From Cytophagales bacterium (GTDB lineage Bacteria; Bacteroidota; Bacteroidia; Cytophagales; Cyclobacteriaceae), in assembly GCA_025358885.1 (NCBI GenBank), contig JANYHW010000030.1:1-50371 (forward strand): a stretch of 50,371 bases of DNA. Reading direction: 5' to 3'. The notes under the pieces were generated by a model. That model did no database searches. It was not told where the DNA came from and saw only the letters and a list, made by a program, of their open reading frames with translations. Of this stretch, positions 25,840-34,149 are shown piece after piece. The stretch's first letter is position 1. Every line of letters starts with the position of its first letter. A program made the translations under genes and the position numbers.

Positions 25840-26559
25840 ATGATTCCACTCGGACCCGAAGAGAAAATTCTTTCTATTGACATTGGCGGCTCAAGGATTA
25901 AGGCAACCATTCTGGACAGGGATGGAAAAATGCTGATGGAATATGCCAAGAAAGACACGCCTGCTTCCGGAGATCCTGAAGAGATCTTGGAGGCAATCTA
26001 TAGTCTTACCGCAAGCTTTCAGTCCTACACAAAAGTCTCTGTAGGTTTTCCTGGCTATGTGCGGGATGGCGTGGTCCACACAGCACCCAATCTGAGCACA
26101 GCGAAATGGAAGGGAGTAGACCTGCAGTCCAAACTGACCGGCTTGCTGAAGCATCCTGTTCGGGTAGTAAATGATGCCGATATGCAAGGCCTTGGCGTTG
26201 CCAGTGGGAAGGGGCTTGAACTTGTTGTAACCCTTGGCACCGGTTTCGGTACGGCGCTGTTGTTGAACGGCAACCTGCTGCCTCACCTTGAAATTGCCCA
26301 TCACCCGGTAGACCACGACAAAGATTACGACGATTATATCGGAGAAAGGGCTCTGGAAGTCATTGGTCTCGATGAGTGGAATCAACGGGTGCGTCGGACC
26401 ATTTCAATCCTTAAGACCGTGTTTAACTATGATCGGCTGTATATCGGCGGTGGTAATTCAAAAAAGCTGAACTTCAAGACCGACTCGTCAATCATCCTGG
26501 TAAACAATATCGACGGAATAAAAGGCGGCGTAAAACTTTGGCTCAGCGAAGGTCTGTAA
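25840..26559 (+). CDS. ROK-family polyphosphate glucokinase-like protein
   Basis: About 239 residues from ATG 25840 (an in-frame TTG at 25831 is possible). ATP/polyphosphate-binding loops are visible as Ile-Asp-Ile-Gly-Gly-Ser-Arg-Ile-Lys near residue 10 and Thr-Leu-Gly-Thr-Gly-Phe-Gly near 133. The catalytic Asp is in Val-Asn-Asp-Ala-Asp near 110. The C-terminal Ile-Gly-Gly-Gly-Asn-Ser-Lys-Lys loop is characteristic of the polyphosphate glucokinase branch. Family enzymes phosphorylate glucose to glucose-6-phosphate using polyphosphate and/or ATP. The ROK zinc-binding cysteine motif is absent, as is usual in this branch. No carbohydrate gene is directly adjacent. Confidence 0.82.
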   Translation: MIPLGPEEKILSIDIGGSRIKATILDRDGKMLMEYAKKDTPASGDPEEILEAIYSLTASFQSYTKVSVGFPGYVRDGVVHTAPNLSTAKWKGVDLQSKLTGLLKHPVRVVNDADMQGLGVASGKGLELVVTLGTGFGTALLLNGNLLPHLEIAHHPVDHDKDYDDYIGERALEVIGLDEWNQRVRRTISILKTVFNYDRLYIGGGNSKKLNFKTDSSIILVNNIDGIKGGVKLWLSEGL

Positions 26560-26684
26560 AAGTTAATCATCCTGGCAACCTCATCAATGTCCAACTTCCT
26601 GTTTGACAGTCACAAGCAGATTTCTGTCATAGCGGCACCAATACCCGTCATTTCTTGAATAGCTCTTTATATCCTCCTTTTATG

Positions 26685-26692
26685 TAACTTTG
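26685..26692 (+). promoter_or_regulatory. Promoter -7 box upstream of the cold-shock-domain gene
   Basis: TAACTTTG is a perfect match to the Bacteroidota -7 consensus. It would start transcription near 26699, about 56 bases before the ATG at 26755. No good -33 TTTG is present at the usual distance (TTG at 26655 is too far). Confidence 0.4.
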
Positions 26693-26754
26693 ATGGGAAC
26701 AGTCGACTTTTTCTTTCCACTCAAAATAATTTAAGCAAACCAAAACAGCACCGT

Positions 26755-27213
26755 ATGGCAAAATCGCAAGAAACCTGGAACAAAAAAGAAAAGGAAAAGA
26801 AAAGGCAGAAGAAGAAAGAGGAGAAGGCCCAAAGGAAGGAAGAGCGCAAAGCCAATGCGACAGGGGGAAGCGGCAGTTTGGACAGCATGATGGCCTACGT
26901 GGATGAGTATGGTAACATTTCATCGACCCCTCCCGATCCAATGAAGAAAAGAAGTGTAAGCGCTGAATCCATCCAGGTTGGGGTTCCACGCAGAAAGCCC
27001 ACCGAAGACAGTGACGGATTCAGGAAAGGAATAGTTACCTTCTTTAATGATTCCAAGGGATTTGGTTTCATAAAAGACACCGAAACACAAGAAAGCATTT
27101 TTACCCACGTACATGGTCACGTCGACCCGATAAAGGAAAATGACCGGGTTACTTTCCGTGTTGAGCAGGGCCCGAAGGGACTTAATGCAGTCGAAGTCAA
27201 GATTTCAAAATAG
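26755..27213 (+). CDS. Cold-shock-domain protein with charged N-terminal extension
   Basis: A 152-residue two-part protein. Residues 1-36 are almost entirely Lys, Glu, Arg and Gln and should form a charged helix. Residues 37-87 are a low-complexity linker rich in Ser, Pro and Gly. Residues 88-152 are a cold-shock OB fold with RNP1 (Lys-Gly-Phe-Gly-Phe-Ile at 101-106) and a slightly altered RNP2 (Ser-Ile-Phe-Thr-His). It is a probable RNA-binding protein, related to the csp product at 4895 but with an extra basic/acidic tail that could add RNA or ribosome contacts. Monocistronic by spacing. Confidence 0.9.
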   Translation: MAKSQETWNKKEKEKKRQKKKEEKAQRKEERKANATGGSGSLDSMMAYVDEYGNISSTPPDPMKKRSVSAESIQVGVPRRKPTEDSDGFRKGIVTFFNDSKGFGFIKDTETQESIFTHVHGHVDPIKENDRVTFRVEQGPKGLNAVEVKISK

Positions 27214-27351
27214 CTTCCGGTTTATTCGTGCATTTATCTTCTGAAATCGCAACGGCCCGGCGATAACTTATACGCTATTTCTATACTTATTTTAGCACTC
27301 TTGTATAAATTGCGTGGGTAGGTCTGCTCCATTGAACAGGCTTATGTCAAA

Positions 27352-28341
27352 ATGACCTCTACTAGCCAAATCAATACAGCGGCAAAGCTCAAGCACCTTC
27401 GAAATGAAGGCATGCCTTTCGACCTAAGCCTGGTGAAGGGAATACGAATCAACCGAAGTGCAGTGGAACGCAGGGCCGCGACCCTCGGACAGAGACGCTC
27501 CATCAAAAAAGAATGGCAAGCTGCCTGGTTGCTGCGAGCAATCGCGTGCATGGATCTTACGACGCTTGCCGGTGATGATACTCCCGGGAATGTCCACCGC
27601 TTATGCGCCAAGGCCCGCCAACCCGTTCGTACGGATTTGCTTAAGGAGTTGGGAATGGATGAGGTAAATCTGAACGTTGCTGCCGTCTGCGTATACCACA
27701 ACCTGATCAAACCGGCTTTGGAAGCACTCGAGGGATCAAATATTCCCATTGCCGCAGTCTCCACCGGTTTTCCTGCCGGGCAAATCACCGTGCTGCAGAA
27801 AATCAAAGAGATAGAAGCGTCGGTGAGGGCAGGGGCAAAGGAAATTGATATCGTTATCAGCCGTGCACATGTACTGACAGGAAACTGGAAGGCCTTGTTT
27901 GAAGAAGTCACCCTTTTCAGGAAAGCCTGTGGCGATGCCCACATGAAATCAATTCTTGAAACCGGTGAGCTTTCAACCTTGACCAATACGGCGAAGGCAA
28001 GTTATGTCTGCATGATGGCAGGTTCTGATTTCATAAAGACAAGTACCGGTAAAGCAACAGTCAATGCTACATTGCCCGTGAGTCTTGTCATGGTCCGTGC
28101 CATTCGTGAATTTCATGAAGCCACCGGATTCAAAGTAGGATTCAAGCCTGCCGGTGGCATCCAAAAAGCTAAACAAGCCCTTGACTGGTTAATTCTCATG
28201 AAAGAGGAGTTAGGAGATGATTGGCTTTCGCCCGACCTGTTCAGGTTTGGAGCAAGCAGCCTTCTGGCCGACATCGAAAGACAACTGGAACATTTTATCA
28301 CAGGTCGTTACTCTGCGTCATATCGACATCCGATGGCATAA
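27352..28341 (+). CDS. deoC: Deoxyribose-phosphate aldolase, long animal-like type
   Basis: A 329-residue cytoplasmic class I aldolase that cleaves 2-deoxyribose-5-phosphate to acetaldehyde and glyceraldehyde-3-phosphate. The Schiff-base Lys229 lies in Ser-Asp-Phe-Ile-Lys-Thr-Ser-Thr-Gly-Lys, and the proton-relay Lys265 in Gly-Phe-Lys-Pro-Ala-Gly-Gly. It has about 70 more N-terminal residues than the 259-residue E. coli enzyme. The segments Lys-Lys-Glu-Trp-Gln-Ala-Ala-Trp-Leu-Leu and Thr-Gly-Phe-Pro-Ala-Gly-Gln and the end His-Pro-Met-Ala recall human DERA, in which both lysines lie 11 positions earlier. An aldehyde dehydrogenase gene follows after 19 bases, so the two are probably one transcript and pathway. 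Confidence 0.96.
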   Translation: MTSTSQINTAAKLKHLRNEGMPFDLSLVKGIRINRSAVERRAATLGQRRSIKKEWQAAWLLRAIACMDLTTLAGDDTPGNVHRLCAKARQPVRTDLLKELGMDEVNLNVAAVCVYHNLIKPALEALEGSNIPIAAVSTGFPAGQITVLQKIKEIEASVRAGAKEIDIVISRAHVLTGNWKALFEEVTLFRKACGDAHMKSILETGELSTLTNTAKASYVCMMAGSDFIKTSTGKATVNATLPVSLVMVRAIREFHEATGFKVGFKPAGGIQKAKQALDWLILMKEELGDDWLSPDLFRFGASSLLADIERQLEHFITGRYSASYRHPMA

Positions 28342-28360
28342 GGATCCAAACCGAACACGA

Positions 28361-30745
28361 ATGAAAATCAAAAACATTTATAAAAGTATGGAGTACGGAC
28401 CTGCTCCCGAAAGTCCGTCTGCGGCATACGACTGGTTGGCGAAGCATGACAAGAAATTCAGTCTATTCATTGATGGAAAGTGGCAGGCGCCAGGTACCGG
28501 AAAATATTTTGACACGATCAACCCCTCCGATAAAACGTTTCTTTCTAAGGTTGCCAATGGAGGAAAAAAGGATGTGGACAAGGCAGTGGCGGCTGCCAGG
28601 AAAGCATTGCCAGCATGGGTTCGGGCAGGAGCTCACACCCGGGCCCGATACCTGTATGCACTGGCACGACAAGTTCAAAAGCATTCAAGGCTGTTTGCAG
28701 TACTTGAATCGCTGGATAACGGAAAGCCCATTCGTGAAACACGTGATATCGATATCCCCCTGGTGGCTCGCCATTTCTATCATCACGCCGGATGGGCACA
28801 ATTGCGTGACACGGACCTTAAGGAATACAAAGAAGTTGGCGTCATTGGACAAATCATTCCGTGGAATTTCCCATTGCTCATGCTTTCATGGAAGATTGCA
28901 CCTGCTCTTGCCATGGGAAACACCATCATATTGAAGCCCGCAGAATTCACTTCACTTACCGCCTTGCTGTTTGCAGAAATATGCGAACAGGTTGGATTGC
29001 CTGCTGGGGTGGTAAATATTGTTACTGGTGCCGGGGAAACAGGTGCTGCCCTCGTCAACCATCCCGATGTCGACAAAATTGCATTCACGGGCTCCACGGA
29101 TGTAGGCCGGATTATCCGGAGGGCAACGGCCGGTACAGGAAAGAAGCTGTCTCTTGAGTTGGGTGGGAAGTCTCCCTTCATAGTATTTGAAGATGCCGAC
29201 ATTGACAGTGTGGTCGAGGGTGTAGTAGACGCAATTTGGTTTAACCAGGGACAGGTTTGCTGTGCAGGGTCAAGACTTCTTGTACAAGAGGGCATTGCCG
29301 AAAAGCTTTACAAAAAGATTAAGGCCAGGATGGAAAAATTGGTGGTAGGCAATTCACTCGACAAGGGTGTGGACATTGGTGCCATCGTGGCACCCGTGCA
29401 ACTTGCCGCAATAGAAAAACTGGTGAAGAAAGGAGTAGAAGAGGGTGGCGCCATGTGGCAGCCAAGCTGGGCTTGCCCAACGGATGGCTATTTCTATCCT
29501 CCCACGTTGTTCACAGATATTTCACCTTCATCGACGATCGCCCAAATAGAAATCTTCGGACCGGTTTTGGTCGCCATGACTTTCAGGACACACCCCGAGG
29601 CGGTCAAACTTGCCAACAACACCCGTTACGGACTGGCGTCCAGTCTCTGGACGGAGAATATCAATCTTGCCCTGGACATCGCACCAAAGATTAAAGCCGG
29701 CACCGTATGGATCAATTGTACCAATGTGTTTGATGCGGCCTCCGGGTTTGGCGGCTATCGCGAATCCGGGTTCGGCAGGGAAGGTGGAAAGGAAGGATTG
29801 ATGGAATATGTCAAGTTGAAAGCGGACGATAAACTGGCAACATCACCATTAAGAACTTCTATTATATCAAAAAAGAAAAAGACGGCAATCCTCATTCCTG
29901 AGATTGACAGAACAATCAAGCTTTTCATTGGCGGCAAGCAAGCGAGACCTGACTCCGGGTATAGCACGAAGATTACGGATCCTTTCGGAAACCAGATTGC
30001 AGAGGTAGGTGCAGGCAATCGCAAGGATGTTCGGAATGCCGTGGAAGCTGCCCACACGGCAGAAGGATGGGCAAACCTCACCGGACATGCACGGGCCCAA
30101 ATACTTTTTTATCTCGCCGAGAATCTCTTTGTAAGGAAAGAAGAATTTGCCGCACGTATTATGCAGCAAACCGCCATGTCACAGAAAGATGCTGAACAAG
30201 ACGTAAATCTTTCCATTGAACGGATTTATCATTATGCAGCTCTGGCAGATAAATACGATGGAAATGTTCATCACACAACCGTTCGGAATGTGACACTCGC
30301 CATGCCTGAACCGCTTGGCGTGATGGGTGTTGTTTGTCCCGAACATTCGCCGTTACTCGGATTTATTTCCACGGTTATTCCCCCCTTGAGTATGGGCAAT
30401 AGGATTGTTGCCATTCCGTCGCAGACTTCACCACTCTCAGCCACGGATCTATACCAGGTTCTGGAGACTTCCGACGTGCCTGCTGGTGCCCTCAATATTA
30501 TCACGGGCAAGAAAGAAGAACTATCCGCTGTACTAGCTAACCACGATGACGTAGATGGGCTCTGGTATTTTGGCAGTCGCGACGGAAGCAAGGCGGTAGA
30601 AATTGCAGCAGCTTCAAACATGAAGCGCACCTGGGTGAATTACGGAAAGTTCAGAAACTGGCAAGATTCTTCACAAGGGGAAGGGGAACAGTTCTTGCGG
30701 AATGCGACCCAAATCAAGAATATCTGGATTCCTTACGGGGAGTAA
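28361..30745 (+). CDS. Two-domain aldehyde dehydrogenase (ALDH16 type)
   Basis: A 794-residue protein built of two ALDH units. The first (about 30-490) is a complete NAD(P)-dependent dehydrogenase: Pro-Trp-Asn-Phe-Pro near 168, Phe-Thr-Gly-Ser near 243, catalytic Glu266 (Glu-Leu-Gly-Gly-Lys) and nucleophile Cys300 (Gly-Gln-Val-Cys-Cys-Ala-Gly-Ser-Arg). The second (about 520-794) keeps the coenzyme-fold part but ends without the Gly-Gln-x-Cys loop or catalytic Glu, so it is a non-catalytic half, as described for the ALDH16 family. The frame is open upstream to 28217 inside deoC; ATG 28361 is chosen because the ALDH begins soon after and the upstream part overlaps deoC. Likely substrate from context: acetaldehyde from DeoC. 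Confidence 0.93.
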   Translation: MKIKNIYKSMEYGPAPESPSAAYDWLAKHDKKFSLFIDGKWQAPGTGKYFDTINPSDKTFLSKVANGGKKDVDKAVAAARKALPAWVRAGAHTRARYLYALARQVQKHSRLFAVLESLDNGKPIRETRDIDIPLVARHFYHHAGWAQLRDTDLKEYKEVGVIGQIIPWNFPLLMLSWKIAPALAMGNTIILKPAEFTSLTALLFAEICEQVGLPAGVVNIVTGAGETGAALVNHPDVDKIAFTGSTDVGRIIRRATAGTGKKLSLELGGKSPFIVFEDADIDSVVEGVVDAIWFNQGQVCCAGSRLLVQEGIAEKLYKKIKARMEKLVVGNSLDKGVDIGAIVAPVQLAAIEKLVKKGVEEGGAMWQPSWACPTDGYFYPPTLFTDISPSSTIAQIEIFGPVLVAMTFRTHPEAVKLANNTRYGLASSLWTENINLALDIAPKIKAGTVWINCTNVFDAASGFGGYRESGFGREGGKEGLMEYVKLKADDKLATSPLRTSIISKKKKTAILIPEIDRTIKLFIGGKQARPDSGYSTKITDPFGNQIAEVGAGNRKDVRNAVEAAHTAEGWANLTGHARAQILFYLAENLFVRKEEFAARIMQQTAMSQKDAEQDVNLSIERIYHYAALADKYDGNVHHTTVRNVTLAMPEPLGVMGVVCPEHSPLLGFISTVIPPLSMGNRIVAIPSQTSPLSATDLYQVLETSDVPAGALNIITGKKEELSAVLANHDDVDGLWYFGSRDGSKAVEIAAASNMKRTWVNYGKFRNWQDSSQGEGEQFLRNATQIKNIWIPYGE

Positions 30746-30793
30746 GTGGTGAGTGAGAAGTAAGCCTGGAAGCCTTACCCACAATAGATCCAA

Positions 30794-31669
30794 TCAATCC
30801 AGCCTGTCTAGCACTGTCTCAATCAATCCTTCGATATGCTTACTATGATCACCGCCGAACTCCTTACGGATACGGTTGGCAATGATCATGCAACACGTGC
30901 AGCACTCGTGGCCCAGTAGATTGCCCAGTCCATACAAAGCGGAGGTCTCCATTTCAAAGTTCGTCACCCTGTATCTCTCAAATACAAAGGACTGCAGGCG
31001 GTCATTGATGCCTGGATCGCTGGGGGTAAGTGAAAGCCTCCTACCTTGCGGTCCATAAAACCCTGTGGCCGTTGCTGTAATACCTTTGACCATGCTATGC
31101 GCCATCAAATTGATCAATGAAGCGGAGCCTTTGGCAATGTAAGGTCTTGAAAGATTAGGGTTCCAATTCAAATGATCATTGATCTTATTTGTCAACAATT
31201 CCTCAACGGAATCCATCTTGTAGTGATAGTAGTAAATAAGGCCATCAAAACCCAGACCGAATTCCGAAACGACAGGGGTGCCCACGGGTATGTCGGCCTG
31301 TAGTGCTCCCGAAGTTCCAATGCGTACGATCCTGAGCTTCTTCCGAACAGGTTTGGGTATTCGTGTTTTTGCATCGATGTTGATGGCAGCATCCAGTTCA
31401 TTCACTACAATGTCGATATTGTCTGCTCCGATACCTGTTGACAATGCTGTGATTCTCTTCCCTTTATAGGTGCCCGTGTGGGTCACGAACTCCCTGTTCT
31501 GGATGCGGCATTCAATCTTTTCAAAATGTCTGCTGATTTGCTGTACCCGCCCCTGGTCGCCAACGATCAAAACAGTGTCAGCCAGGTGCTCCTCCTTGAG
31601 ATGTAAATGGTACACACTTCCGTCGGCATTGAGAATGAACTCGGACTCTGGTAAGCGATTGTCTTGCAT
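30794..31669 (-). CDS. udp: Uridine phosphorylase family protein
   Basis: A 291-residue member of the nucleoside phosphorylase-I (Udp) family, which splits uridine and deoxyuridine/thymidine with phosphate to a pentose-1-phosphate and base. Phosphate-site elements are present: Val-Gly-Asp-Gln-Gly-Arg near 34-39 and Arg-Ile-Gly-Thr-Ser-Gly near 114-119. The nucleoside-ribose motif Phe-Glu-Met-Glu-Thr-Ser-Ala-Leu-Tyr lies near 235-243. It is somewhat longer than E. coli Udp (253), so a specificity other than uridine is possible. It is divergent from deoD with a short shared region that carries a good promoter for udp, and convergent with the ALDH gene. Confidence 0.85.
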   Translation of the reverse strand: MQDNRLPESEFILNADGSVYHLHLKEEHLADTVLIVGDQGRVQQISRHFEKIECRIQNREFVTHTGTYKGKRITALSTGIGADNIDIVVNELDAAINIDAKTRIPKPVRKKLRIVRIGTSGALQADIPVGTPVVSEFGLGFDGLIYYYHYKMDSVEELLTNKINDHLNWNPNLSRPYIAKGSASLINLMAHSMVKGITATATGFYGPQGRRLSLTPSDPGINDRLQSFVFERYRVTNFEMETSALYGLGNLLGHECCTCCMIIANRIRKEFGGDHSKHIEGLIETVLDRLD

Positions 31670-31687
31670 GGGTACTTGTTACAGAAT

Positions 31688-31719
31688 CAAATCTATTCTA
31701 ATTTGACATTCTATTCAAA
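31688..31719 (-). promoter_or_regulatory. Promoter of the uridine phosphorylase gene
   Basis: On the minus strand, TTTG (31719-31716) and TAGATTTG (31695-31688) are perfect -33 and -7 matches to the Bacteroidota promoter, exactly 20 bases apart. The transcript would start near 31681, only about 12 bases before the ATG at 31669. This is the best-matching promoter in the window. The whole element lies in the 60-base gap shared with deoD, so expression of the two genes could interfere or be co-controlled. Confidence 0.65.
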
Positions 31720-31729
31720 CGATCACCCT

Positions 31730-32434
31730 ATGAGTTTGCACATCGGAGCCAAAGCAGGAGATATCGCGAATACCGTTTTAATTGCTGGAGATCCCTTACG
31801 CGCAAAGCATGTGGCCACTACGTTGATGGAAAAATCATTTTGCTACAACGAGGTCAGAGGTATGATGGGTTATACGGGATATTATAAGGGCAAGAGGGTA
31901 TCCATCCAGGGCACGGGGATGGGAATTCCATCGACCTCAATTTATGTGAATGAATTGATTCTTGAATACGGAGTGAAGAACATCATTCGTGTAGGAACTT
32001 GCGGAGCCATCCAGAAGGATATTTCGCTTGGCCAGGTCATCCTGGCGATGAGTGCATCCACAGATTCTAGCACGAATAAAATACACTTCCACGGAATGGA
32101 TTACGCACCAATGGCTGACTTTGAATTGCTCAGCGATGCCCACAAGGCAGCCCGCGACCTTCTGCTGGCTCCCCTGGTCGGTGGAGTGTTCAGTACAGAT
32201 ACTTTTTACAGTCAAGATGTCTCCCGGTGGAACCTATGGGCCGAACATGGATTGCTTGGCATAGAAATGGAGTCAAGCATTTTGTACACCCTGGCCGCCC
32301 GTCACCATGCAAAAGCCCTTTCTATCCTGACCGTAAGTGATAACATTATTACCAAGCAATACGCCTCGGCATCGGAACGTGAAAGCAAATACATGGACAT
32401 GATGAAAGTGGCTTTGGAAATTGCCACAGGATGA
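31730..32434 (+). CDS. deoD: Purine-nucleoside phosphorylase, DeoD type
   Basis: A 234-residue hexameric-type purine nucleoside phosphorylase that converts purine (deoxy)nucleosides and phosphate to base and (deoxy)ribose-1-phosphate. The N-terminus Met-Ser-Leu-His-Ile-Gly-Ala-Lys fits the family, so ATG 31730 is chosen over an in-frame upstream ATG at 31664. Phosphate contacts (Gly-Asp-Pro-Leu-Arg near 22; Arg-Val-Gly-Thr-Cys-Gly near 87) and the Glu-Met-Glu-Ser nucleoside motif near 180 are present, and the catalytic Asp lies in Ser-Asp-Asn near 204. Ade, a PfkB kinase and NagB follow on the same strand. Confidence 0.94.
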   Translation: MSLHIGAKAGDIANTVLIAGDPLRAKHVATTLMEKSFCYNEVRGMMGYTGYYKGKRVSIQGTGMGIPSTSIYVNELILEYGVKNIIRVGTCGAIQKDISLGQVILAMSASTDSSTNKIHFHGMDYAPMADFELLSDAHKAARDLLLAPLVGGVFSTDTFYSQDVSRWNLWAEHGLLGIEMESSILYTLAARHHAKALSILTVSDNIITKQYASASERESKYMDMMKVALEIATG

Positions 32435-32517
32435 AAAATCGATCGTTCGCTCATTGTAGCTCGTTATCCGACGCTTACCTATGAATTCCAGCAACGATCA
32501 ACCAACAACCATCAACG

Positions 32518-34140
32518 ATGAGGATCTCAGGTCATATAATTGATATATCCAACAAAAGAATCTTCAAAGGAGAATTAACCATCAAAGATGGAATGGTCTT
32601 GGAAATTGTTACAAAAGATTCCGTACAAGATCAGTACCTGCTTCCGGGATTCATTGATGCCCACGTCCACATCGAAAGTTCCATGCTGGTGCCATCAGAG
32701 TTTGCGCGGATGGCGGTAGTACATGGCACAGTAGCAACGGTTTCCGATCCTCACGAAATCGGAAATGTGATGGGGTTAGAGGGCGTGAATTACATGATTG
32801 AAAACGGCCGCCAGGTACCCTTCAAATTCTATTTTGGAGCGCCGAGCTGTGTACCAGCTACCCACTTCGAGACTAATGGAGCCACCATTGATACGTCAGA
32901 CATTGAAGCACTCCTAAGTCGCGACGAGATACCGTACCTGGCCGAAATGATGAACTGGCCCGGCGTGCTTCAAGGCTATCCAGTGGTCGTCTCCAAGATC
33001 GCCATAGCAAAGAAATTCAATAAAGTAGTCGATGGCCATGCTCCCGGATTGAGGGGTGAGCAAGCCGTGCAATACATTGCAGCCGGCATCAGTACCGACC
33101 ATGAATGTTTTACACGGGAAGAGGCTCTTGATAAGCTAAGGGCAGGAATGAAAATCCAGATCCGCGAAGGCAGCGCGGCAAAGAACTTTGAAGCGCTCGC
33201 CGATCTTATCAATGAACATTGGCGGAACATGATGTTTTGTTCGGATGACAAACACCCGGACAGCCTTGAAGAAGGACACATTAACCTGCTCGTCAAACGC
33301 GCCGTGGCAAGAGGAATAGATTTATTTAAGGTACTGTCGGTAGCATGTATTAACCCCATTCATCATTACCAGCTTCCTGTTGGTCAATTGAGGATGGGAG
33401 ACGCGGCTGATTTTATCGTGATCAATAACCTGGAAGACTTTGATGTTATGCAGACGTATATTGATGGCGCACTCGTTGCAGAGAACGGCGTCACCCACAT
33501 CAGAAGAGTTGATTGCAAAGCGATCAATCATTTTGAAACATTGCTCAAAAAAGAAGCGGATTTTCAGATCAAAGCATTGCATCCCAAAATTAGGGTCATG
33601 GTAGCGAAGGACGGTCAGCTTATCACCGATGAAGAAATTCATGAAGCCAAGAGCGAAAACGGGCTCGTCATCGCTGACGTCAGTCGTGACATCCTCAAAA
33701 TTGTTGTCGTTAACCGCTACAACAATACAAAGCCATCAATCGCTTATATCAGGAATTTCGGATTAAAAAAAGGTGCTATCGCTTCATCCGTTGGGCATGA
33801 CTCCCACAACATTATCGCCGTTGGTGTGGACGACTCATCCATCTGTCGGGTTGTGAACAAAATCATTTTAGCAAAGGGTGGCGTAGCGGCTGTCAATGGA
33901 GAGATAGAGCAGTTGATCCCCTTGCCCGTGGCAGGCATCATGTCTGACGAGGATGGCTATGAAGTCAGTAAACAGTACAAAGCTATCGACCAGATGGCCA
34001 AGGATATGGGGAGCACCCTGGGGTCGCCGTTCATGACTCTTTCCTTCATGGCACTGCTGGTGATCCCTTCCTTGAAGATCAGCGACAGGGGATTGTTCAA
34101 TGCGGACCAGTTCAAATTTGTCAATGTCGGTGTTGACTAG
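32518..34140 (+). CDS. ade: Adenine deaminase
   Basis: A 540-residue amidohydrolase-superfamily protein of the bacterial Ade/YerA family that converts adenine to hypoxanthine and ammonia. The metal-binding motif His49-x-His51 is in [13 protein letters not shown]. Later ligand segments are Thr-Val-Ser-Asp-Pro-His-Glu-Ile, Val-Asp-Gly-His-Ala-Pro, Ser-Thr-Asp-His-Glu and Phe-Cys-Ser-Asp-Asp-Lys-His-Pro. The C-terminal composite domain includes a Ser-Val-Gly-His-Asp-Ser-His-Asn segment. It works directly on adenine freed by DeoD. Eighty-four bases separate it from deoD; the PfkB gene begins nine bases after its stop. Confidence 0.95.
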   Translation: MRISGHIIDISNKRIFKGELTIKDGMVLEIVTKDSVQDQYLLPGFIDAHVHIESSMLVPSEFARMAVVHGTVATVSDPHEIGNVMGLEGVNYMIENGRQVPFKFYFGAPSCVPATHFETNGATIDTSDIEALLSRDEIPYLAEMMNWPGVLQGYPVVVSKIAIAKKFNKVVDGHAPGLRGEQAVQYIAAGISTDHECFTREEALDKLRAGMKIQIREGSAAKNFEALADLINEHWRNMMFCSDDKHPDSLEEGHINLLVKRAVARGIDLFKVLSVACINPIHHYQLPVGQLRMGDAADFIVINNLEDFDVMQTYIDGALVAENGVTHIRRVDCKAINHFETLLKKEADFQIKALHPKIRVMVAKDGQLITDEEIHEAKSENGLVIADVSRDILKIVVVNRYNNTKPSIAYIRNFGLKKGAIASSVGHDSHNIIAVGVDDSSICRVVNKIILAKGGVAAVNGEIEQLIPLPVAGIMSDEDGYEVSKQYKAIDQMAKDMGSTLGSPFMTLSFMALLVIPSLKISDRGLFNADQFKFVNVGVD

Positions 34141-34149
34141 TGCCTTACC

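Noticed and set aside
27342-27986. A 214-codon minus-strand open frame inside deoC
   Set aside because: Antisense to the strongly conserved aldolase; serine/arginine-rich composition without domain or hydrophobic core is typical of a shadow frame.
28217-28360. In-frame 48-codon extension of the ALDH16-type gene, overlapping the end of deoC
   Set aside because: The extension overlaps deoC, has no family resemblance, and the ATG at 28361 gives a normal ALDH N-terminus after deoC stops at 28341.
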